Origin: Lachnospiraceae bacterium
GTDB lineage: Bacteria > Bacillota > Clostridia > Lachnospirales > Lachnospiraceae
Direction: 5' to 3'
DNA: 64,000 nt
Assembly (NCBI GenBank): GCA_017395635.1
Contig: JAFQOE010000047.1
Location: 1-64,000 of the forward strand
Of this stretch, positions 16,553 through 23,625 are shown piece by piece (the stretch's first letter is position 1; each line of letters opens with the position of its first letter). A program made the position numbers and the translations under genes. The notes below the pieces were generated by a model, which worked only from the letters and a program-made list of their open reading frames with translations, was not told where the DNA came from and ran no database searches.

Positions 16553-16582
16553 ACAGGCATATTCACTTTTGAACACGCCTGT
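16553..16582 (-). terminator. terminator of the 94-aa gene
   Basis: ACAGGCGTGTTCA pairs with TGAATATGCCTGT (two G-U pairs) on the minus strand, followed by a T-rich tract. It lies 16 bp after the stop codon of the 94-aa gene. Confidence 0.8.
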
Positions 16583-16597
16583 ATCTATAACACACAT

Positions 16598-16882
16598 CTA
16601 TAAGTCCATCAATATTTTCATCTTCTCTGCCTTGTCCCAGTCATTACCATAATATTTTGCAAGATAATTAATTGTTTTATCCAATTTTTCTAGTTCTATT
16701 TCATCTCCGCCAAAACATACAGCCAAATAGGTGTACATCCTATTGTTTATATCTTTATTTAAAATCTTCATAGTCTCATTATCCAAACATCTTCCTTCAG
16801 AGTGTAACTCCTCTACAATTCCGTTACGAAAAACCAGATGTCTTAATGCTCTTGACATATTTTGTAATACTTCTTCATTCAT
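16598..16882 (-). CDS. unknown 94-aa protein next to a spoIVB tail
   Basis: A small, acidic, helix-rich protein (begins MNEEVLQNMSRALRHLVF; ends WDKAEKMKILMDL). The start is 25 bp after the stop of spoIVB-tail copy 2, with GAAGGGAG as ribosome site. A truncated, frameshifted copy lies at 22042-22243, again just downstream of a spoIVB end, so gene and tail appear to travel together as one end of the inserted blocks. No family recognised. It has its own terminator. Confidence 0.7.
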   Translation of the reverse strand: MNEEVLQNMSRALRHLVFRNGIVEELHSEGRCLDNETMKILNKDINNRMYTYLAVCFGGDEIELEKLDKTINYLAKYYGNDWDKAEKMKILMDL

Positions 16883-16907
16883 AATTTTATTTCTCCCTTC
16901 TTGATTA

Positions 16908-17027
16908 TTAGTGCTCTAGCATGTTCTCTATAAAAATCCCATACCCTCTCGTCGGGTCATTGACCAGCACATGGGTCACGGCCCCCACAATCTTCCCATC
17001 CTGAATAATCGGGCTCCCGCTCACTTA
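16908..17027 (-). pseudogene. displaced spoIVB 3' tail, copy 2
   Basis: Thirty-nine codons plus stop match the SpoIVB C-terminus (VSGSPIIQ to IFIENMLEH). They are closer to the intact gene than copy 1 but GC-richer than the surroundings. The codon before the Val-Ser-Gly-Ser-Pro is TAA. Upstream, the frame reads CSLLDT as in copy 1 (CSLLDK), and that sequence does not occur in intact spoIVB. No start codon, so it cannot be expressed by itself. Confidence 0.87.
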
Positions 17028-17086
17028 CGTGTCAAGTAGGGAGCAACATTTTTCTACAAATTTTGATGTTTTTCTTTATATATAAC

Positions 17087-17135
17087 AAAGCCATTACTAA
17101 AATCTGTGTAAAACACGAAATTTAGTAATGGCTTT
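17087..17135 (-). terminator. 15-bp perfect hairpin before spoIVB tail copy 2
   Basis: AAAGCCATTACTAAA and TTTAGTAATGGCTTT are perfect complements around a 19-bp loop, immediately after the stop of the 17144 gene. The T-run is weak. The right arm (minus strand) ends GTAATGGCTTT, as in the hairpin before copy 1. A long AT-rich spacer then leads to the conserved junction. Confidence 0.6.
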
Positions 17136-17143
17136 ACTTTTAT

Positions 17144-17545
17144 TCATCGCTTGTTATTATTCCTCAAAAACCATTCCTTCCCTATATCCTCTAAAATACA
17201 ACCACAATTACATAAGTTATCCCACAATTGACGAATACCCACTATCTTTTCTATATCTCTCAACGACATTTCTGTATCAGACTGATTTAAATTCCAACAT
17301 GGTTCATCAATATTTTCTCCTATTTGTACTAAATTTTCCAAACTATTCTCTTCCCATTTTGTGCTTCCTTTTTCCAACAAAGAATCCAACTCATTTTCTA
17401 CAATTTTTAAAGCGTAAAAATATTTTGATGCACTCCACGCATCAAATCTACGAATAATTTTAGCAAAGTGCATAATATCTTCTCCTAATGTTTCATCGCA
17501 AAAATATTTCAATTCCTCTTTTTGATAGTTAGCTTTATTAAACAA
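17144..17545 (-). CDS. unknown protein, probably 5'-truncated
   Basis: 133 aa if the TTG at 17545 is used. The frame is open upstream to about 17665 with protein-like sequence (ITIYIPIKN, KDVIPIEWYAKR) but contains no ATG or ribosome site, so the true start seems to be lost. The product is soluble and acidic (ends CILEDIGKEWFLRNNNKR); family not recognised. The break lies next to the truncated fic copy, suggesting both were trimmed by the same recombination. It occupies the last position of its block, like the frameshifted gene at 14046 does in the other block. Confidence 0.45.
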   Translation of the reverse strand: MFNKANYQKEELKYFCDETLGEDIMHFAKIIRRFDAWSASKYFYALKIVENELDSLLEKGSTKWEENSLENLVQIGENIDEPCWNLNQSDTEMSLRDIEKIVGIRQLWDNLCNCGCILEDIGKEWFLRNNNKR

Positions 17546-17679
17546 CGCAAATAATTTAGCTCTCTTTGCATACCATTCAATAGGAATAACATCCTTTTTT
17601 TGTATTATTATATTTTTTATTGGAATATAAATTGTAATCTCATCTTGTCTCTATGCTAAATTTTACAACATCTATTTCT

Positions 17680-17955
17680 TTATAAAGTTTTTCTTGCAGC
17701 ATTGGTTGTTTCCTGCAAAATCCCAAGTTCTACAAGTTTCTTCACCGCTGTAGCTACGGTATTATAGCCAACCTCTAATTCCTTTGCAGTTCTCTTAATA
17801 TCAATAATCGGATACTGCTCGATATAATCAAACACAGCCCTTAAATTATCTTTACTTCTAGTCGTTTTCGGAAGTTTTTGTAAATTTTTATCATATAAAT
17901 TTGAAAGCTTATTGATTGATTCCAAAGAATCCGCAGCAGCTTTACCTACAGCTTG
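17680..17955 (-). pseudogene. C-terminal fragment of a second fic gene
   Basis: The translated segment (AVGKAAADSLESINKL through NTVATAVKKLVELGILQ) matches residues about 270-365 of the intact Fic protein at 12475, with most codons identical. The whole catalytic domain is missing. The fragment starts within the stop codon region of the 361-aa gene and ends at ARKTL. An internal ATG would give 81 aa containing only the winged helix, which might still bind the Fic operator, but no ribosome site supports it. Confidence 0.8.
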
Positions 17956-17956
17956 C

Positions 17957-19042
17957 TTATTCTAATTGTCTTACACCACACATCATTAAATTTGTAGTCA
18001 AAACCTCTTGATTAATATAGCACTTGAACTCTGAAGAAATAAGCTCACCAAATCTTTGCCATACGGTATCTTCATCTGATAATCGCTCCAATATTGTAAC
18101 ATCCACCACGTTACGCACTGCCTCATCACCTTTTTTCCACATGATTTCAATGAGGGAAATATAGCAGTCTATCATCAATGTATTTTCATCACATCCATCG
18201 TATAATTTCAGCAAAGGTTCTGTTACCATATCTGCAGCAAAAAGATGCAATAAAATTTCATTATAATCGTTCATATGCTCTTGTAGAACAACTCTTCCAT
18301 CTGAAATCATATCTGCAATCAAAATAGCACATTCCGTAACATTCAACTTTCTGTTATTATCCTGCTTTAAGATGTTTTCTAAATGCTCTAATGTTGTTCT
18401 CTCCCAAAACTCTTGAACCATAGATTCGTATTCACTACGTGCAAAACACCAATTCAAATCCTGGAACCAACGCACATTTCCTTCGGTTTCATAGTAAGGT
18501 AAGGTATAATTCATACGTCTTCTATACAGTTCTTCTTCCCAATTCTCCCCAATCCATTCCTTCCATAAATAACTTGTAGTATTCTCAAGTGCTATATTAT
18601 CACCGTATTTTTCCCAATCCTCATCTGAATAAGCTTCCAGACAAAGAATTCCGCTTCTTTTTTCTTCTTCAAAATCTTCATTGTCATGAAGCACATATCC
18701 CACTCTGTTCCAGTACACAAAGTCTTTCGTTTTGTCAACTTCAACCACGATTACAGTACAGGAAAAATCCAAATCATCCGGGCATAAAAGAATCGGTAGT
18801 ATTGTAGAATTATCTCTGCGAATCAGTTCCCATACAAAGCGAACATCCCCTTTGAAATCCAATTCTTTACTCCATGCCGGACATAAACCATCAAAGGTGC
18901 CACCGATATTTCTTAAATATTCACTATCTATTTTTGAAACATATTCATCCAAATATTGTGGCAATACTTTTCCGTCAACACTCCAATATTCTTCCTCATA
19001 TCCATATTGCGTCATTACTTTTTGCATTTTTATTCGATTCAT
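17957..19042 (-). CDS. unknown 361-aa protein
   Basis: A soluble, acidic, tryptophan-rich protein (residues about 45-110 hold GTFDGLCPAWSKELDF and SCTVIVVEVDK; later DWEKYG, WKEWIGENWEEELY). The C-terminal 120 residues are helical and hydrophobic-patterned. No signal peptide or membrane segment, and no catalytic motif I can name. GGAG 8 bp before the ATG supports the start. It follows the 19093 gene by 50 bp on the same strand and is likely co-transcribed. The look is of a SUKH- or immunity-type accessory protein, which is inference only. Confidence 0.65.
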   Translation of the reverse strand: MNRIKMQKVMTQYGYEEEYWSVDGKVLPQYLDEYVSKIDSEYLRNIGGTFDGLCPAWSKELDFKGDVRFVWELIRRDNSTILPILLCPDDLDFSCTVIVVEVDKTKDFVYWNRVGYVLHDNEDFEEEKRSGILCLEAYSDEDWEKYGDNIALENTTSYLWKEWIGENWEEELYRRRMNYTLPYYETEGNVRWFQDLNWCFARSEYESMVQEFWERTTLEHLENILKQDNNRKLNVTECAILIADMISDGRVVLQEHMNDYNEILLHLFAADMVTEPLLKLYDGCDENTLMIDCYISLIEIMWKKGDEAVRNVVDVTILERLSDEDTVWQRFGELISSEFKCYINQEVLTTNLMMCGVRQLE

Positions 19043-19092
19043 TCTTGTTTCTCCAAATATGCAACAGTATACTATTCGGTCATGTAACTAAA

Positions 19093-20382
19093 CTAATCCC
19101 AATACGAATTTACCAAGTCCCAACATTGATCCTTAGAATTATGATTAACCAAATAATTTATCATATACTGTTCCGATTCCTCGTTTCGATGGTTTAATAA
19201 TTCTTTTATTGCACTTTTTCGCGGTAACTGCAATAAATATTCATCTTCTTCGTCTAGTATCATCTTGGCAATAATATATGCTTCTTCCTTACAACTTTCA
19301 GATAAATATCTCAGTAAATAATCCAGCTTAATAGCACTTTCTTCATCCTTTGATAATAGAAGCGACTTTGCATACTCTACCATGTTACCATTGATATCTA
19401 CTTCTGCATTAATAATCCCTGTCAAAGTTTGTATCGTAGGATATGTACTTATATATCTTTCAGGTAATTTTCTTCCTGTTAAATTATACACGGGTATATT
19501 AATTTCCTTTTCTTTTACACCTTTAACCGGTACATAATCCTTCATTCTTGCACCTGGTTCAGCGTCAATCAGTATGCCTGCAAATCCCACTTTTTCAATT
19601 AATGTATCCTCATCAGCATACTTTGCCCCCCTGACAAACCGAAAACTTTCAGGAGCAATAATTGTGAGACAATTCAGTCTTTTCCCAAGCGAGGATGTTG
19701 CGCATGCTTTATGGTGACCGTCAAGAAGGGCACAAACAAATCCTTCTTCATAATAAGCAAGGCCTCTAGGCAGGTTACTACCATTTTTCATAATTTGGAT
19801 ATATTCATCCACTCTTTCTTCGTGAATCAGTTCACTTGATTGAGTTGGATAAATATATGCCGGATAACCTTCTACTGAACACAAAAACTCCGAATCATAA
19901 TACTCACTACATGAAGCTTCATTATAAGTCAGTTCATTCGGCACTGAATAGAAAAATGCACCTTGCCCGTCAGAGGGATATAGTTTTACATCAGCCAGGA
20001 CGTAATATCCATCCCTCAACAAACCTAATAACGGTTTAATACTTTCAGCTGCATCTTTAATACCTTTATATTCTGTATTCATGCATTCTCTCACTTTTAT
20101 CAATTCTTCAGAATTAATATTTTCAATTCCATATCCGGTTGCCAGCATTCCTGCACAAGTCGGACATATCGGATACTTCCCCTGAATAATAGGTTTATCA
20201 TCCAGCAACAACTGTGAGAAGAAAGCATAATCTTCGTCTTCCTCACTGATACGATGTGCTAATGTGCCTTTTCCGTTTTTTACACGAATCAAAACAGCTT
20301 CGTCGCACCATTCAATATCACTGACATTAATTGATTTTAGTATTTCCACATTCGGTTTTCTATTAAAAATATTATATTTCAT
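19093..20382 (-). CDS. unknown 429-aa protein with Cys pair and DGHH motif
   Basis: Contains CPTCAG (about residues 73-78), a possible metal-binding Cys pair. It also has ALLDGHHKACATSSLG (about 217-232), which resembles the D-G-H-H/N-R motif of ParB/sulfiredoxin-fold proteins, although the rest does not show a clear ParB domain. The C-terminal about 100 residues look like helical repeats. Start supported by GAGGTGAC upstream. The AACATT repeat array at 20465-20502 lies in its promoter region, matching the array upstream of the AlbA_2 gene, so both may be under the same regulator. Function not assigned. Confidence 0.65.
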   Translation of the reverse strand: MKYNIFNRKPNVEILKSINVSDIEWCDEAVLIRVKNGKGTLAHRISEEDEDYAFFSQLLLDDKPIIQGKYPICPTCAGMLATGYGIENINSEELIKVRECMNTEYKGIKDAAESIKPLLGLLRDGYYVLADVKLYPSDGQGAFFYSVPNELTYNEASCSEYYDSEFLCSVEGYPAYIYPTQSSELIHEERVDEYIQIMKNGSNLPRGLAYYEEGFVCALLDGHHKACATSSLGKRLNCLTIIAPESFRFVRGAKYADEDTLIEKVGFAGILIDAEPGARMKDYVPVKGVKEKEINIPVYNLTGRKLPERYISTYPTIQTLTGIINAEVDINGNMVEYAKSLLLSKDEESAIKLDYLLRYLSESCKEEAYIIAKMILDEEDEYLLQLPRKSAIKELLNHRNEESEQYMINYLVNHNSKDQCWDLVNSYWD

Positions 20383-20462
20383 ATCTTACGTCACCTCTAA
20401 ATTTCAATAATAATTAATGTTTTCACTTTTTTATTGTTTATGATGCAGAAAACCAACTCTAT

Positions 20463-20508
20463 GGAACATTGCAAAAACATTACAAAACATTTCGATACAT
20501 TACATATC
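20463..20508 (-). promoter_or_regulatory. phased AACATT repeats, array A
   Basis: AACATT-type hexamers begin at 20465, 20476, 20486 and 20496 (last one TACATT), spaced 11, 10 and 10 bp. The array ends GATACATTACATATC, identical to the end of array B. It lies between the stop of the AlbA_2 gene and the start of the 429-aa gene, 80 bp before that start. The helical spacing suggests one face of the DNA bound by a multimeric regulator. Confidence 0.65.
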
Positions 20509-20526
20509 GCTCTAATACCGAACTCG

Positions 20527-21924
20527 TCAATTGTTCTTCAGCTTTATACGTGCCGTGGGTGACTTTGTATTTCCATCTCGATAGATAATGCCTTCTGCAA
20601 TAAGTGGATTTATTACCTCTGTCAAGAATTGACTTCTGCTCTTGTAATTTGTAACCGCCTGAAGTTCTTTTATACGCTTTGGTCCTTCCGTTCTCAACAA
20701 TTCTAAGATTTCCTGTGCCTCTGATAAATCTTCGTGCAATATATATGTTTCACTTTCTTCATAAAGTCTATCAAACAAGCGCAAATCTAAAAATCCCGGA
20801 TATATCAAAACAACAGGTTGTAAATGCTCTGCACTGTCGCTGTAGCTTTCAATCATTGTCTGAAATCCTGTTCCTCCACGCTCCATCAAATTTGCTATAT
20901 CCAAACAAGCTGCTATAATCGAATTTCTTCTAATAGACGGAATAGACCCTACCGGATATTGTTCATAGCTCTTTGGCAATAACCACGAACCCGGAGAGAC
21001 AATATCGATCCTATCACTATAGACATCCACATCGATTTGTGTCCCTGCAATCGAGTAATCTCTATGCGCAATAGCATTAACCAATGCTTCTCTAATTGCT
21101 TCTTTAGGATAAGCACGCACTTCTTCTCGACCACCATCCTCTGTCTTACGCCATCCGGTTTTAGTGTTTCTTTCTATAAAATTCAATGCATTTTGAAAAA
21201 CTTTTGCCAAAGAACCTTTATATCTTCCACTATCAAGCACTGTACCGGTTTTATCTTTTCCCTTCCAAAGACGACAGCAAATCAAAGAGTCATCACCGGT
21301 GTAATTATCACCAAACATAATAAAACCTGATTTTGCATAGCCATCTTTAGAAATTATTTCTTCATTTTGCAATTCTTTGATGGTAGGTACTGTGGAAGCT
21401 TTTCTATATTCTCTACATAAATCAAGATATTCCTTCCATCCATTTTCTTCATATAGTATTTCACTTGTTTCGTTATCCACTCCGTATTTTCTTTTTGATA
21501 ATGATATGATATCTTCCGGTGTTGCAGGAGTCGAATTTCCGTCCCCTTTTATATAAACTGTTTCATTAAAATCACCTTCTCGATATCTCACAACAGAATC
21601 AGCCGGAGCAACATTTACTGCTAAAACAAATCTTTCGGCATTTGCGTCCACACTTCTCATCATATATCGGATTCTTGCATGAGGGAAAATATGTCTATCG
21701 TTAATTCTTGCTATAAGATTTTTGGTCTTATCTATTTCATCCAGTTCAATACCAAACGCCTCACCCTCATTGGAAACCCCAACGAACATGATTCCACCCT
21801 TACCATTAGCATAACCTACAATCGTTTTCGCCCATTTGATAGGATTCTCGGGATTTAATTGTGACTTATATTCATAATCTAAATCCTCTGAAATAGCATC
21901 CGGATACAACTCTGATATTTTCAT
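20527..21924 (-). CDS. AlbA_2 (Schlafen-like) ATP-binding transcriptional regulator
   Basis: 465 aa of the COG2865 type often annotated as RecG-like regulator. N-terminal AlbA_2 domain (about 12-125; EYKSQLNPENPIKWAKTI, ANGKGGIMFVGV). A central to C-terminal GHKL-type ATP-binding fold follows (about 280-350; EALVNAIAHRDYS, DRIDIVSPG), then a winged helix at about 390-460 (IKELQAVTNYKSRSQFLTEV). GGAGGTGATGG before the ATG fixes the start. A TACAAT -10 box (21948-21953) lies just downstream of array B. Members are usually autoregulators or defence/stress-island proteins. Here it is the lead gene of the larger spoIVB-tail block. Confidence 0.88.
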   Translation of the reverse strand: MKISELYPDAISEDLDYEYKSQLNPENPIKWAKTIVGYANGKGGIMFVGVSNEGEAFGIELDEIDKTKNLIARINDRHIFPHARIRYMMRSVDANAERFVLAVNVAPADSVVRYREGDFNETVYIKGDGNSTPATPEDIISLSKRKYGVDNETSEILYEENGWKEYLDLCREYRKASTVPTIKELQNEEIISKDGYAKSGFIMFGDNYTGDDSLICCRLWKGKDKTGTVLDSGRYKGSLAKVFQNALNFIERNTKTGWRKTEDGGREEVRAYPKEAIREALVNAIAHRDYSIAGTQIDVDVYSDRIDIVSPGSWLLPKSYEQYPVGSIPSIRRNSIIAACLDIANLMERGGTGFQTMIESYSDSAEHLQPVVLIYPGFLDLRLFDRLYEESETYILHEDLSEAQEILELLRTEGPKRIKELQAVTNYKSRSQFLTEVINPLIAEGIIYRDGNTKSPTARIKLKNN

Positions 21925-21961
21925 TCCATCACCTCCAACATTCTCTTATTGTAAGGATAGC

Positions 21962-22046
21962 AAACATTACGGAACATTGCAAGAACATTACCAAAACATT
22001 GCGAAACATTACTAAACATTACTAAACTTTGGGATACATTACATAT
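21962..22046 (-). promoter_or_regulatory. phased AACATT repeats, array B
   Basis: Eight AACATT-like hexamers begin at 21963, 21973, 21984, 21995, 22005, 22015, 22025 (AACTTT) and 22035 (TACATT), a steady 10-11 bp step. They lie directly upstream of the AlbA_2 start and overlap the expected -35 region. The distal end GATACATTACATATC is shared with array A. Autoregulation by the AlbA_2 protein is the simplest reading. Confidence 0.7.
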
Positions 22047-22243
22047 CATCACCAAAACACGCTGACAAGTAGGTATACATCCTATTATTTATATCTTTAT
22101 TCAATAGTTTCATAGTCTCATCATCCAAGCACTTACCTTCAGAATGCAATTTTTCCACAATTCCATTACGAAATACAAGGTGTGTTAACGCCCTTGAAGT
22201 ATTCTGTAATTTTTTTCCATCATAAATTCAATTCTCCCTTCTT
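22042..22243 (-). pseudogene. truncated, frameshifted copy of the 94-aa gene
   Basis: Clear nucleotide similarity to 16680-16900, including the GAAGGGAG ribosome site. The coding part translates as LQNTSRALTHLVFRNGIVEK through INNRMYTYLSACFGDDM and then stops at about residue 57 of 94. The ATGs at the 5' end are out of frame with this stretch, so it is dead. The 3' part was replaced by array B sequence. Confidence 0.8.
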
Positions 22244-22249
22244 ACTACG

Positions 22250-22425
22250 TCCAAGCAGCTTCTGTAAACAACCTTAAATTGCTTACTTTCATTGAGAAAT
22301 GCAGTTCGATTCCGCTTTGCTTCATCTCGCTGTATGGCTTTCGCCATATAGTCCAGTCATAAGCCGTGCGACATTCGCAGACCTTCGGTCTTGCTCATGT
22401 ACGGCTTTCGCCGTATGTCGGAACA
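22250..22425. other. GC-richer noncoding segment with GNRA-type hairpins
   Basis: Three small perfect hairpins sit within 90 bp: 22333-22348 (TATGGC/GCCATA) and 22400-22415 (TACGGC/GCCGTA), each with a GAAA loop on the minus strand, and 22379-22391 (AGACC/GGTCT). AAGCCGT at 22361 can also pair with ACGGCTT at 22401, giving an alternative fold. There is no gene. The composition differs from neighbours, so this may be a repeat element or structured RNA transcribed behind spoIVB. Confidence 0.45.
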
Positions 22426-22467
22426 TCGAAAAAGACTTCATGGTATGCAAACTTCCCAGAAGTCTTT
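22426..22467 (-). terminator. terminator of spoIVB
   Basis: AAAGACTTC and GAAGTCTTT form a perfect 9-bp stem on the minus strand, followed by T's, 22 bp past the spoIVB stop. The short spacer between stop and stem is unusually GC-rich (CCGGGCGGCGGG-like) for this genome. Confidence 0.7.
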
Positions 22468-22488
22468 TCCTCGTCCCGCCGCCCGGGC

Positions 22489-23541
22489 TCAATGCTCCAG
22501 CATATTCTCTATAAATATCCCATATCCTCTTGTTGGATCGTTTACAAGCACGTGGGTTACCGCCCCAATAATCTTCCCATCTTGCAAAATCGGACTGCCA
22601 CTCATTCCCTGCACAATCCCTCCTGTCAATTCAATCAATTCCTCATCCGTCACATGAATTTCCAACTCCGAATCGCCATTATTATTTTCATGTACATCTG
22701 TTATTTCAATATCATATAATTCTTTCTTACCGCTAACATAGGATTGAATCTGTGCTTTTCCGAGTTTGACATCTTCTTTATCTGCCAACTCTAACGGCTC
22801 CGATTGATTCACCTCATTCAAAAATTCATCTGTCAATTTTCCAAACACGCCATACAAACAGTTTTCCTCGATACGTCCTACCACATTTTCTGTCTGATAC
22901 GCAATCATCCCTTCAATTTCACCAGGTGTTCCAACCACACCTTTCTCCACACCAAATATATCCGCCTCATATATTTCACCACTAGATACAGAAAGCACTT
23001 CTCCGGTATCACTATCGTTCACACTGTGACCTAATGCGCCAAATGATTCTCCTATTACATAAGTAATGGTTCCTAACCCCTGCAAGTCATCCTTTACCCA
23101 TATCCCTACTTTATAGGTATCCGTATCAGCCTGAACAGGTTCTACTTTAACATCTATCTTTTCATTATTACGAACCACTTCAAATACTAATGTATCACCG
23201 TTACAGTTCGTGATATTTTCCACCAACTGTTTTTTAGTTTTCATAGACTCCCCATTTAATCCCACTATATAATCTCCCTGCATAAGCTTATTCTTGGCAG
23301 GAGAACTATTTTCCCCATTTATTCCAGTCACCTCTCCCGTATCAATTACCAATATGCCTTTTGTATTAATATAGATTCCCACTGTATTCCCCATCGGAAT
23401 TGCCTTTTTCACATCTATTTCATTCGCTACCGGAATCGAAATACTTTCTGTTTCTTTTTTATAACCCAAAAATGCTACCACCAGTATAAAAATAATATTT
23501 GCAGACAGCAGACATTTTAGAAACAACTTATATTTTCTCAT
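22489..23541 (-). CDS. spoIVB: SpoIVB, sporulation signalling serine peptidase (S55)
   Basis: 350 aa. In the forespore SpoIVB is secreted into the space between the two membranes and cleaves SpoIVFA, which releases pro-sigma-K processing in the mother cell. Start at 23541 is preferred (AAGGAG 9 bp upstream) over an ATG six bases earlier. One N-terminal membrane anchor (about 8-27), a PDZ domain (about 95-165), the catalytic His in LGHSVND and the catalytic Ser in GMSGSPIL about 37 residues from the end. All are intact, so the gene should be functional. The last 37-39 codons are duplicated at 16908 and 13827. It follows recN, as usual in Firmicutes, but spo0A does not follow it here. Confidence 0.94.
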   Translation of the reverse strand: MRKYKLFLKCLLSANIIFILVVAFLGYKKETESISIPVANEIDVKKAIPMGNTVGIYINTKGILVIDTGEVTGINGENSSPAKNKLMQGDYIVGLNGESMKTKKQLVENITNCNGDTLVFEVVRNNEKIDVKVEPVQADTDTYKVGIWVKDDLQGLGTITYVIGESFGALGHSVNDSDTGEVLSVSSGEIYEADIFGVEKGVVGTPGEIEGMIAYQTENVVGRIEENCLYGVFGKLTDEFLNEVNQSEPLELADKEDVKLGKAQIQSYVSGKKELYDIEITDVHENNNGDSELEIHVTDEELIELTGGIVQGMSGSPILQDGKIIGAVTHVLVNDPTRGYGIFIENMLEH

Positions 23542-23573
23542 CTTCATTTTCTCCTTTCACGTTACATAAAAAA

Positions 23574-23607
23574 ACTCATAATAAATGCTCTTACATTTAT
23601 TATGAGT
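23574..23607 (-). terminator. strong terminator of the xse-dxs-recN operon
   Basis: ACTCATAATAAATG and CATTTATTATGAGT form a perfect 14-bp stem with a 6-nt loop, followed by seven T on the minus strand. It separates recN from spoIVB, so spoIVB needs its own (forespore) promoter, which must overlap this hairpin. Confidence 0.92.
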
Positions 23608-23625
23608 TCTATCATATTGTCTCAA

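Noticed and set aside
20463-22046. AACATT arrays as a CRISPR array or iteron origin
   Set aside because: The period is only 10-11 bp with no spacers, no cas genes and no replication initiator nearby. The position directly upstream of two starts fits operators better.
22320-22430. Group II intron domain V or a tRNA-like structure
   Set aside because: The hairpins have GAAA loops, but the domain V pattern (AGC triad, bulge, long lower stem) is not met, and no reverse transcriptase gene is present. No tRNA consensus loops are present.
12017-22489. Integrase, transposase or IS element in the island
   Set aside because: No recombinase motif was found in any frame; the mobility argument rests only on the repeated spoIVB tails and shared junctions.
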